This document shows positions 26,728 through 34,352 of a stretch of DNA of 64,000 nucleotides, piece by piece; positions within the stretch are counted from its first letter, which is position 1, and each line of letters opens with the position of its first letter. The notes beneath the pieces were generated by a model. The model saw nothing but the letters and a program-made list of their open reading frames with translations, searched no databases and was not told the DNA's origin. A program made the translations under genes and the position numbers. Origin of the DNA: JAVBMU01 sp031551755 (GTDB lineage Bacteria > Actinomycetota > Actinomycetes > Actinomycetales > Cellulomonadaceae); NCBI GenBank assembly GCA_031551755.1, contig JAVBNE010000024.1, positions 65,839 through 129,838 on the forward strand. Reading direction: 5' to 3'.

Positions 26728-27504
26728 CTAGTCCTTCCTGGCCCGCCCAGTCAGATCGGAACGCTCGTCCATGACGTGCACCGACTTCTGCATGACATCC
26801 GCGTTCAGCGAAGCGATCTCGGGGTGGGCTCGCACCACCGCGACAAGCTCCCGCCACCCACCCACAGTGCCCGCAACACGAGCGAGTTGCCGTGCCGCCC
26901 TCAGGTCCTCCGGCGTGTCAACAGTCCATCGCAAAGCAGAGAGGTCCTCCTCCAGGTTAAGCACCTCCACACTGAACCCGGGTGTTTCATAGAGGTAGGG
27001 CATCACATGCTCACGGTGGTGCGGTTGCGCCGCCTGGGTCCAGGCAAGACGAAGCAGGCCGACGGATGTCACTTCGACATCCAACCCGACCGGAACAGTT
27101 CGGGCAGCTGGAGGAGGAAGGCGATTCGCCGTAAAATCGGCACCTGAGCTGCGATGCAAGCGGACGACCTCATCAATCATCCCTGGGTCGACGAATGGGC
27201 AATCCGCAGTAATACGGACGACCTCGTCGTCATCGGCGAACGCCTCCAGCGCCCCATGGAAACGATCCAGAACATCGAAGACTGAACCGCGAAAGACGGC
27301 GGCACCATGAGCGCGCGCAAGGCGATCCACCGGGTCATCACTCGGGTCATCGGTGGTGGCCACCACCACGACATCGACCGTTTGAGCGCTGGATACACGG
27401 TCGATCACGCGTCCGAGCATAGGCGTTCCGCCGATATCGGCCATCACCTTGCCCGGCAACCGACTCGATCCGGTTCGCGCCTGGATCACCGCGACGGTGC
27501 TCAT
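26728..27504 (-). CDS. SpsF-like nucleotidyltransferase (cytidylyltransferase family)
   Basis: A 258-aa protein of the SpsF/NeuA-like nucleotidyltransferase group. The start VAVIQARTGSSRLPGKVM contains the nucleotide-binding RxGSxRLPGK motif; VVVATTDDPSDDP and ITADCPFVDPGMID carry the metal-binding acids. SpsF proteins are found beside NeuB-like synthases and are thought to activate sugars with CTP. Here it is the only candidate CMP-sugar synthetase for the product of the NeuB-family enzyme. The gene overlaps the GT4 stop by 4 nt (ATGA). Confidence 0.8.
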   Translation of the reverse strand: MSTVAVIQARTGSSRLPGKVMADIGGTPMLGRVIDRVSSAQTVDVVVVATTDDPSDDPVDRLARAHGAAVFRGSVFDVLDRFHGALEAFADDDEVVRITADCPFVDPGMIDEVVRLHRSSGADFTANRLPPPAARTVPVGLDVEVTSVGLLRLAWTQAAQPHHREHVMPYLYETPGFSVEVLNLEEDLSALRWTVDTPEDLRAARQLARVAGTVGGWRELVAVVRAHPEIASLNADVMQKSVHVMDERSDLTGRARKD

Positions 27505-28547
27505 CGGCTCTCCATGTGACGCTTGATTGCCCGTTTTCCTTCGCGGACGAGAACGGCAGCGGCCTTTGACCAGTCGGCCCGTTCCACCACGGAAGCGCGC
27601 GCTCGATCGACACGTTCTTGCCGACGCTTCACCGCGACGACGTCATGGGCAGCCGCCGTCGCGGACAAGATCCGCCCCAGCCCTCTTACGTCACCCACGG
27701 CGAACCTCTCGCCGACCGAATCGTCAACCCACTGAGCGTTGGGGCGGATATCTGTCACACACACAGGCGCCCCGCAGGCCATTGCCTCCAGAAGTGACAC
27801 CGAAGTGCCGTCGACCGGCGACGTCGAAACGTACAGATCCGCGGCCCGATACACGTCTCTAAGGACATCACGCCCCACCTCACCGAGAAACACGGCCCGA
27901 TCAGCCAGTCCCGCGGACACGGTTCGCTCCTCGAACTGGGCACGCAGACTGCCACCCCCGCCGATAAGAAGAGCCAGTTCAGGGCAATCTGAGGCGGCCA
28001 GAACGAACGCATCGATAAGGGTGCCGACGTCATACAGCGGTTCGAGGCGGCGCGTGGAGACGATCACTGTTCTGTCCTGCCAACCCAGTTCCGACCGAAT
28101 CGAGCTCTCGCCCCGACAGAAGTACGAGATGTCTATGCCCCACGGCAACTCAAAGATCGCATCCGGGTCCGCGCCGTTGTCACGAGCTGCCTCGGCAAGT
28201 ACCGCATTATCCACAAGTACGACGTCTGCGCTGCTCAGTGCGGTCCTAGCTTGACGGCGAGCGTCTTCGGATCGCGCCGACTCGTCGAGAAGATCGAACC
28301 CCCACGAGGCAGCAAGCAATGGCCCTTTCCACACCTGGCGTACCGCGAATGTGACATCGGTGAGCGGACCCGCATGGACGAGGTCCACACCAGACAGCGC
28401 CGATGCAAGGTCCGCACTACCGCCCCACTTGCCTGGAGCAGAACCGTCCATAGCGAACGCCTCAACATGAGTGCCGCCGTTCGCCCAGGCATTAACGAAG
28501 CGCTCATCATGCCCACACCAAGTACGAGTCGCATATAGGACGCGCAT
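27501..28547 (-). CDS. GT4-type glycosyltransferase
   Basis: A 348-aa GT-B enzyme. The C-terminal Rossmann half contains VSTRRLEPLYDVGTLIDAF, GGGSLRAQFEE, the LADRAVFLGEV strand, and a SPVDGTSVSLLEAMACGAPV segment that carries the E-x7-E donor-binding motif of the GT4 family. The N-terminal half begins MRVLYATRTWCGHDE. The start at 28547 overlaps the NeuB stop (TGATG); the open frame upstream is the shadow of that gene. Donor and acceptor are unknown; the operon suggests it transfers the island's own sugar. Confidence 0.87.
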   Translation of the reverse strand: MRVLYATRTWCGHDERFVNAWANGGTHVEAFAMDGSAPGKWGGSADLASALSGVDLVHAGPLTDVTFAVRQVWKGPLLAASWGFDLLDESARSEDARRQARTALSSADVVLVDNAVLAEAARDNGADPDAIFELPWGIDISYFCRGESSIRSELGWQDRTVIVSTRRLEPLYDVGTLIDAFVLAASDCPELALLIGGGGSLRAQFEERTVSAGLADRAVFLGEVGRDVLRDVYRAADLYVSTSPVDGTSVSLLEAMACGAPVCVTDIRPNAQWVDDSVGERFAVGDVRGLGRILSATAAAHDVVAVKRRQERVDRARASVVERADWSKAAAVLVREGKRAIKRHMESR

Positions 28548-29620
28548 CACTTCGCCCGGTCGAGCGATTCCGGAACAATGAGCTCTGCCTCGCCGAGGCC
28601 GACCCGCACGGTCGCACCAATGACCTCGCCGAGCCGGTCTGCTGGAATGCCGTTCCGCGGAGCGGGACGCAGAACAGTGAGATCGTCGCGCGTGATGATG
28701 TGACCGGCCGGCAATGCACGGCGCGCACGGACCGCACGCCTTTGGATCACATACGTCTCCGCCTCGTTCGCGACGACACGTTTCAGCGGTGAACCAAGCG
28801 CCGACTCCAACTCCCGAGAACGATCGACCATGTCCCGCCACGTCACTGGATCCATCGAAAATGCGTGGTCCGGTCCCTCTCTACCAGTGTCATCTGTGAA
28901 GTGCTTCTCGATGACTCGTGCACCCAGGGCGATCGCGCCCAGCACGGTGGCATGCCCGGGAGTGTGATCAGACAGGCCCAGAATTACGTCCGGGAACATC
29001 GCCGCATATGCCTTGAGTACGTTCAAGTTGACATATGCGAGATTGTCGGGCGATGCTGTGTAATTTGTATTACACTGCATCAGAACTATCTCGTCTGTGT
29101 GGCGGCCGACAGTGTCCATAGCTGCCACTACATCGGAGAGATCACAAGCGCCGGTCGCCAACAGCATCGGCTTACCCTTTGCGGCGGTGTAGTCGAGAAT
29201 CTCCAACCACGAGACATCGCCACTGCCGATTTTGTAGGCCGGCACGAAAGGCTCCAACATGTCGACGGCTGCAAAGTCGTATGCTGCGGAGAAGTAATCG
29301 ATACCTGCCTCGTCGCAGGCCTTCTTCAGGTCGGGAGTCCACGCGTGGGGGATGGAGGCATCGGCGTACACCTCGCTCACGGAGCGCTGCCAGCGGGCCT
29401 GGTGACCAATCTGCTGACCGAGTTCGCGGAACCCTCGGTCGGAGACAATCTCCTCCGCGGTGAAGTTCTGGAATTTCGCAGCTTGCGCCCCGGCTTCCGC
29501 AGCGAGATGGATCAGATCCAATGCTCGAGAAAGCTCACCATCGTGGCTCGCCGCAATATCCGCCACAAAGTATGTCGGGTGGTCAGTGCCGATCTGCCGA
29601 GTGCCGATCGAAAACTCCAT
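28547..29620 (-). CDS. NeuB-family nonulosonate synthase with SAF domain
   Basis: A 357-aa protein of the N-acetylneuraminate/pseudaminate/legionaminate synthase family, which condenses phosphoenolpyruvate with a six-carbon amino sugar to form a nine-carbon acid. The TIM-barrel start FVADIAASHDGELSRALDLI, AKFQNF, the YKIGSGD strand, the LSDHTPGH loop and IEKHFTDD are clear family motifs. The last about 60 residues are an SAF/antifreeze-like domain. The usual first motif reads AEIGxNHNG in NeuB and is ADIAASHDG here, so the substrate may differ from ManNAc. It is in an operon with PseB-like and SDR genes. Confidence 0.9.
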   Translation of the reverse strand: MEFSIGTRQIGTDHPTYFVADIAASHDGELSRALDLIHLAAEAGAQAAKFQNFTAEEIVSDRGFRELGQQIGHQARWQRSVSEVYADASIPHAWTPDLKKACDEAGIDYFSAAYDFAAVDMLEPFVPAYKIGSGDVSWLEILDYTAAKGKPMLLATGACDLSDVVAAMDTVGRHTDEIVLMQCNTNYTASPDNLAYVNLNVLKAYAAMFPDVILGLSDHTPGHATVLGAIALGARVIEKHFTDDTGREGPDHAFSMDPVTWRDMVDRSRELESALGSPLKRVVANEAETYVIQRRAVRARRALPAGHIITRDDLTVLRPAPRNGIPADRLGEVIGATVRVGLGEAELIVPESLDRAK

Positions 29621-29634
29621 TAGTTGCCTCCCTC

Positions 29635-30582
29635 TCAGGTGCCCGCTGTGCGCGGAAATAATAAACGGTTGGCTGGGCGATCAGGCGCAAGAAGCGCCAA
29701 GGCGGCGGGAATGCCGGCATCAAACTCCTCGCGCAGCAAGGTAATACCCTCAGCTTGACCAGGCATCGCTCGGCCGAGTGCTTCTGCGGTCGCTGTGGTA
29801 TCCAGCGAGAGGTCCGCCCCCCGGGCAACACTGAGATGCTCGGAAGAAGCGGCCGGTTCGACGAGACCCTCATCGAACCCAAACTCGGTAGCGATCCGCC
29901 GACCCAAATCGAATTTGCTGATTGATTCACTGCTGACCACGTGCTGTATCCCACGGGCATGCCCAATGGCGAGTTCTGCGAGCGCATTGACCAACAGCGT
30001 GACCTCAATCGTCGAGACAACGACATCGGTGAATCCTGGCGTCACCTCACCCCGCGCAAGACGGTGGTAGAAGAACTCCGCTACGCTGCGGGTCCCCGTC
30101 GGGCTCCAGCCGTAAAAATTCACCCTCGCGACAATCGCGGTCGGATCCGCGTCCAAGGTCGCTCGCTCGCCCGCGACCTTGGAACGGCCGTATTCGCTCG
30201 TCGGGCTTGTCGGGTCACCGACCGCATAACGACCACCCACACCGTCAAAAACGGCATCCGTCGAGATGTAGATAAACCGGGAACCGTGTCGTGCGGATTG
30301 TGTCGCGAGCTCATGCGCGACCTCGACATTCAGCCGCCGCGCTGCCACTGGATCCCGCTCACACCCCTCGATGGATGACACAGCTGCCGCATGGACTACT
30401 ACATCCGCCTCGAATCGCTCCACAAGCCCTGCGCACTGCGCCGGATCGAAAAGGTCGATGGCGTGCAGGCGGTCATCGCCCACGGGAACGCGTCGGGCGA
30501 TCCCCGTGACGGCGTCGCCGAGGCTACGAAGCGCGTTTGCCCCGAGCAACCCGGTGGCGCCAGTCACCAACCATCGTGTCAC
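29635..30582 (-). CDS. RmlD-like NAD(P)-dependent sugar reductase (SDR)
   Basis: A 315-aa short-chain dehydrogenase of the RmlD_sub_bind type. The TRWLVTGATGLLGANAL start is the cofactor motif; STDAVFDG and YGRSKVAGE give the Ser/Thr and Tyr-Lys active-site residues. It resembles reductases that act on 4-keto-6-deoxy sugars, so it could reduce the product of the PseB-like enzyme encoded upstream, much as CapF follows CapE. The start is GTG at 30582, overlapping the pseB-like stop by 4 nt (GTGA). It is distinct from the RmlD gene at 10785-11633. Confidence 0.85.
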   Translation of the reverse strand: MTRWLVTGATGLLGANALRSLGDAVTGIARRVPVGDDRLHAIDLFDPAQCAGLVERFEADVVVHAAAVSSIEGCERDPVAARRLNVEVAHELATQSARHGSRFIYISTDAVFDGVGGRYAVGDPTSPTSEYGRSKVAGERATLDADPTAIVARVNFYGWSPTGTRSVAEFFYHRLARGEVTPGFTDVVVSTIEVTLLVNALAELAIGHARGIQHVVSSESISKFDLGRRIATEFGFDEGLVEPAASSEHLSVARGADLSLDTTATAEALGRAMPGQAEGITLLREEFDAGIPAALALLAPDRPANRLLFPRTAGT

Positions 30583-31562
30583 GCGTCCGCCCCGATCATG
30601 GCCCTGATCTGGTCGACCGTCAGCCATTGGTCATTGGAGTCGGACTGATAAGTCCACCCTGCTTCGACCGGGACTCCGTCCACGGGAGCCTTGTAGTCCC
30701 AGCCCACGACATACGGCATGACGACAAAACGATCTCCGAGGCGGACCGTGCGGCGCGAATCGTCCGCCGCGATCATCTCCTCATGGAGCTTCTCACCGGG
30801 ACGGATGCCGATCTCGTGCATCTCGGCGCCCGGGGCAATAGCCTCCGCAAGGTCGACTACGCGCATCGAGGGAATCCGCGGGACGTAGAGTTCGCCGCCG
30901 GTCATCATCTCGAACGAATCAATGACGAACTGGACTGCCTGAGGCAACGTGATCCAAAAGCGCGTCATTCGCGAGTCGGTGATAGGCAGGGACTTGCCCT
31001 GTGCGTGCAGATCCCGGAAGAGTGGGACGATACTGCCCCGCGACCCCACGACGTTGCCGTACCGGACGACGCTGAACCGTGTCGTATACGATGCCGCGTA
31101 GTGGTTCCCCGACACGAACATCCGATCTGCGCACAGCTTGGTGGCCCCATAGAGGTTGATGGGACTGGATGCCTTGTCCGTGGACAGCGCCACCACCTTC
31201 TTGACACCGGCGTCGATGGCGGCGTCGATCACGTTCTGCGATCCGTAGACGTTAGTGCGCACGAACTCGAAGGGGTTGTACTCCGCCGTGTCGACCTGCT
31301 TCAGCGCAGCCGCATGGACCACATAGTCCACCTTGTGCATGGCCCGCTCGAGCCGCTGGCGGTCACGGATGTCGCCGATGAACCACCGCAGTCTCGGGTC
31401 GTTGCCGAACTGGTTGCGGACCTCCATCTGCTTGAGTTCGTCTCGGCTGAAGACGACGACTCGACCAGGGTTGTGCTTGTCGAGCACCTCTCGAAGAAAC
31501 GCCTTCCCGAAGGAACCCGTACCGCCCGTCACGAGGATTGAAGCGCCGCTCAGCATGGACAT
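30579..31562 (-). CDS. UDP-GlcNAc 4,6-dehydratase, PseB/CapD-like
   Basis: A 327-aa NAD-dependent SDR of the PseB/FlaA1-short type, predicted to convert UDP-GlcNAc to a 4-keto-6-deoxy (possibly 5-epimerised) UDP-HexNAc. TGGTGSFG is at 12-19, AAALKQVDTAEYNPFEF follows, and STDK at 127-130 with Tyr138 and Lys142 reproduces the Asp-Lys and Tyr-Lys active site of PseB. The start at 31562 gives the family N-terminus; another ATG lies two codons on (31556), and the upstream extension is unrelated. It is first in a six-gene operon (pseB-like, SDR, neuB-like, GT4, spsF-like, DUF6541). Confidence 0.92.
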   Translation of the reverse strand: MSMLSGASILVTGGTGSFGKAFLREVLDKHNPGRVVVFSRDELKQMEVRNQFGNDPRLRWFIGDIRDRQRLERAMHKVDYVVHAAALKQVDTAEYNPFEFVRTNVYGSQNVIDAAIDAGVKKVVALSTDKASSPINLYGATKLCADRMFVSGNHYAASYTTRFSVVRYGNVVGSRGSIVPLFRDLHAQGKSLPITDSRMTRFWITLPQAVQFVIDSFEMMTGGELYVPRIPSMRVVDLAEAIAPGAEMHEIGIRPGEKLHEEMIAADDSRRTVRLGDRFVVMPYVVGWDYKAPVDGVPVEAGWTYQSDSNDQWLTVDQIRAMIGADA

Positions 31563-31762
31563 GCTCTTGGAGTTCCGTTCTCTAGGTTGCTTGCCGCCCG
31601 GTACACGCCAGGCGCACCAAGTATCGCATGACCGTCCCAGACGCTTCTCGCGACCGCGCGGGCCGGCGCCGAGGCCGCACGGGTTGTCCGGCGTCTGCAC
31701 GTAGCATGGTCGAACACTGCCAGCTATCGCCCTTGCCGCCGAACGTATTGATCGAGGACCTG

Positions 31763-33199
31763 ATGACCGCGGAGGTGCCCGAGACGAGCAGCCCAACGCC
31801 CCCCTCCGGGGGATTCGCCGGGAGGGGCCTGATCTACACACTCGGGACCGCGGCGCCGGCACTCGCGGCCGTCATCGTGCTCCCGTTCCTCTCCGGCACA
31901 CTCTCCAGGTCTCAGTTCGACCTAGCATCGGTCTGCAATTCCGTCATTCAAGTCGGCGTTGTCCTCGTGGCCTTGGGCATGGGAGCCGCGATCACCCGGG
32001 AGTACATCCTCAACCCGCTCGGATACCGAGGTGCCCAGGGGCTAGTCCTTCAGTCCGCTGGCATCTGCCTCCTGATCACGGGGATAGCACTCGCGACGGG
32101 AGGCATGTGGGTGCCCACGGTACTAGGCCGCGAGTTCAGTGGTGCGGTTGCCTGGGCGCTGCTGGCTTGCCTAGGGGGCGGACTAGTCGTCATTGAACAG
32201 GCCTATCTACGTGGCGCCGACCGGCCAGTTGCCTTCGTGCTACTCGCCTCCGGCGGAACACTGTTCGGGCCGCTCGCAGGTGTCGCGTTGATCGCATACG
32301 GTGACCCGGCGGCAACGAACTACCTCGCATGCGTGGCCGGCGGTTATCTCTTGGCGGGTGCGATCGGACTCATGTTAGTGCTGCAAGCAGGTCGACCGGT
32401 CGTGACCTGGACCAACCTGCGCACCGCGTTGCGAGTCGGACTACCTACTGTGCCGCATCAGATCGCGTTGTACCTCTCGGTTGCTGGACTTGTCGTCGTC
32501 GCCGACCGGACACACTCCGGCAGCGGTAGCGCCACGATCATACTCACCCTCGGCGCCAGCACCACGGTGATGACCGGGGCTTTCAATAATGCCTGGGCGC
32601 CTGCGGTATACCGGGCGAAAGCGGAGGAGCGCCCGGCGCTCCTCACAACGACGAGCAGACAGGTCTATCACGGCGTCGCCTTCCTGATCGTGCTGGTAGC
32701 CGCTTTTTCGCCATACGCATTGGCGATCATTAACCGGGGATCGGTGCCATCGAAAGAGCTTCTAGTACCGATCGCAATCGCCGCATTCGCAGCGTTGCCA
32801 TCAGTGGTATACCTCGCCAGTGGACACTTGGTCTTTGTGGCCGCTCGGACCGTTCCGCTTTCGATCACGACCCCCTTCAGCGTCGGAGTCGGAATCGTAT
32901 TGGCTGCGGCACTGGCCGACAGACTGGACCTCAAGGCGATCGCCATTGCCTACCTCGTGATCTATCTCTCCTTGGCACTCCTTACCACCTGGGTGCAGCG
33001 CTCGGTATCGGAGACACCATGGCTACCGTCCCTTCCCGTCGTCACCACCGCGAGCACGATGGCACTGACAGCGGTCGCCGCAACGATCCCGAGTGGCGGA
33101 TGGTGGATCCTGGCACGAGCGCTCATCGTCGTCGTTGCCACCGGTATAGCCGCCTGGCAGTTCAAATTCCGCGGCCCTGCCACGAAGAAGCAGCTATGA
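31763..33199 (+). CDS. Wzx-like polysaccharide flippase (MOP superfamily)
   Basis: A 478-aa protein with about 12-14 membrane helices and the general look of Wzx/MurJ/O-antigen translocases. It has GGFAGRGLIYTLGTAAPALA at the N-terminus and a central VGLPTVPHQIALYLSVAG segment typical of the lipopolysaccharide-flippase family. It is predicted to move a lipid-linked oligosaccharide across the cytoplasmic membrane. The start at 31763 has GAGG 5 nt upstream; earlier in-frame starts would add a non-membrane tail of about 45 residues. It is divergent from the sugar operon, from which its substrate probably comes. Confidence 0.85.
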   Translation: MTAEVPETSSPTPPSGGFAGRGLIYTLGTAAPALAAVIVLPFLSGTLSRSQFDLASVCNSVIQVGVVLVALGMGAAITREYILNPLGYRGAQGLVLQSAGICLLITGIALATGGMWVPTVLGREFSGAVAWALLACLGGGLVVIEQAYLRGADRPVAFVLLASGGTLFGPLAGVALIAYGDPAATNYLACVAGGYLLAGAIGLMLVLQAGRPVVTWTNLRTALRVGLPTVPHQIALYLSVAGLVVVADRTHSGSGSATIILTLGASTTVMTGAFNNAWAPAVYRAKAEERPALLTTTSRQVYHGVAFLIVLVAAFSPYALAIINRGSVPSKELLVPIAIAAFAALPSVVYLASGHLVFVAARTVPLSITTPFSVGVGIVLAAALADRLDLKAIAIAYLVIYLSLALLTTWVQRSVSETPWLPSLPVVTTASTMALTAVAATIPSGGWWILARALIVVVATGIAAWQFKFRGPATKKQL

Positions 33200-33210
33200 G
33201 AACGGTACCG

Positions 33211-34329
33211 TCAAGTCAGTTCGATTGGCAGTGTCTTCGCCAAGTCGATCCTTCCGACCGGCTTCGGTAAGTAGGACGCTGCGCCGATGAGCCAACTCAT
33301 CGAAATACCCTTGCTTTCGCCTCCACCGGGCGTCGACACAGACGACCGCCCGCTCCGGCGTCGCACGTTGACCAGCGCACGGTGCATCGGCGACGAAACC
33401 CAGTGACGGAGGAAGGGCACCATACGGATCGGCGCGTCCCAGCCTAGGACCGAACTCAGTTCATGAGGTTCGCGCAACCAGCCTTCCCCGAGTTCGCACG
33501 CGGCGACCGCGCGCGCGGCATCGGTATCAGTCGAGTGCCCGTAGAACTCCGGCCAAGTACGGGCCATCTTGTCGATTCCCGCCGGATCCTCCCCCTCCAA
33601 CCGCATCGGATCGCCGTACACCGCGACGTCACGACCCATCCAGGCGGCATAGACCACCGGCGTCGAGAGGCGGTTGGAAACCACCCGCCGGTGGCTCGAG
33701 AACAGCGCAATCAGCCTATCTAGGAACTCCGGCGAGTGCCGCTGACCGAGTGTGACGCAACGGTGGCCGGCTTCCCGGTACGCCTCGACAAGACCGGGGC
33801 GCGCGATATCGGCCCAGTACACCGACACCGTAGACGGCCCCTCGGCCTCGTAAAGTTCCTTGGCCGCGCTGACATGGTCGCCCTCGACCGCTTGGGTCTG
33901 TATTCCATGAACCGGCAGGTACACCGTCCCGTGTGCCGACACGGACTGCGACTCTCGCAGCACCGAATCACGCACCCGGTACAGGAACGGCGCGCCGATG
34001 GGTGTCGTGGCGGCGCGTGCGGCATCCGGCTTCCACGACCTCGAGTCGTGCGACCAGACCAGAAGGCGCGGCGACCTCACGCTCGCAGGAACCGCCAAAT
34101 GGGGAAAATCTCGAAAATGTGTCTCAACCGGCGACCCTGCCGTCCACCCATGCTGGACTAGTCCGTTGATGTGGCGACCCCGCGGATATCCGCAGTGCGC
34201 TGCCAGGGCAGCACTGTGACCGTAAAAGTGGTTCTGGGACTCCAACAGTTCCTCCAAGGACGCGTCGCACGACCAGCCTACCGGCGGAACACCCGGGCGC
34301 CGACCGACCACGGCTCGCGCCACAGCCAT
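33211..34329 (-). CDS. Hypothetical protein of the surface-sugar cluster
   Basis: An about 372-aa soluble protein with no signal peptide. I do not recognise its family. Distinctive segments are ESQNHFYGHSAALAAHCGYP, INGLVQHGWTAG, LLVWSHDSRSW, VYLPVHGI and SNRLSTPVVYAAWMGRDV. The His-rich motifs and the final Rossmann-like strand pattern resemble uncharacterised GT-B-like proteins in polysaccharide loci, so a glycosyltransferase role is possible but unproved. The ATG at 34329 is chosen because it follows the amidase stop; GTG at 34335 is an alternative, and neither has a good Shine-Dalgarno. It ends 11 nt from the convergent flippase gene. Confidence 0.6.
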   Translation of the reverse strand: MAVARAVVGRRPGVPPVGWSCDASLEELLESQNHFYGHSAALAAHCGYPRGRHINGLVQHGWTAGSPVETHFRDFPHLAVPASVRSPRLLVWSHDSRSWKPDAARAATTPIGAPFLYRVRDSVLRESQSVSAHGTVYLPVHGIQTQAVEGDHVSAAKELYEAEGPSTVSVYWADIARPGLVEAYREAGHRCVTLGQRHSPEFLDRLIALFSSHRRVVSNRLSTPVVYAAWMGRDVAVYGDPMRLEGEDPAGIDKMARTWPEFYGHSTDTDAARAVAACELGEGWLREPHELSSVLGWDAPIRMVPFLRHWVSSPMHRALVNVRRRSGRSSVSTPGGGESKGISMSWLIGAASYLPKPVGRIDLAKTLPIELT

Positions 34330-34352
34330 CCACACACAGCCCGGGAGAAGGG

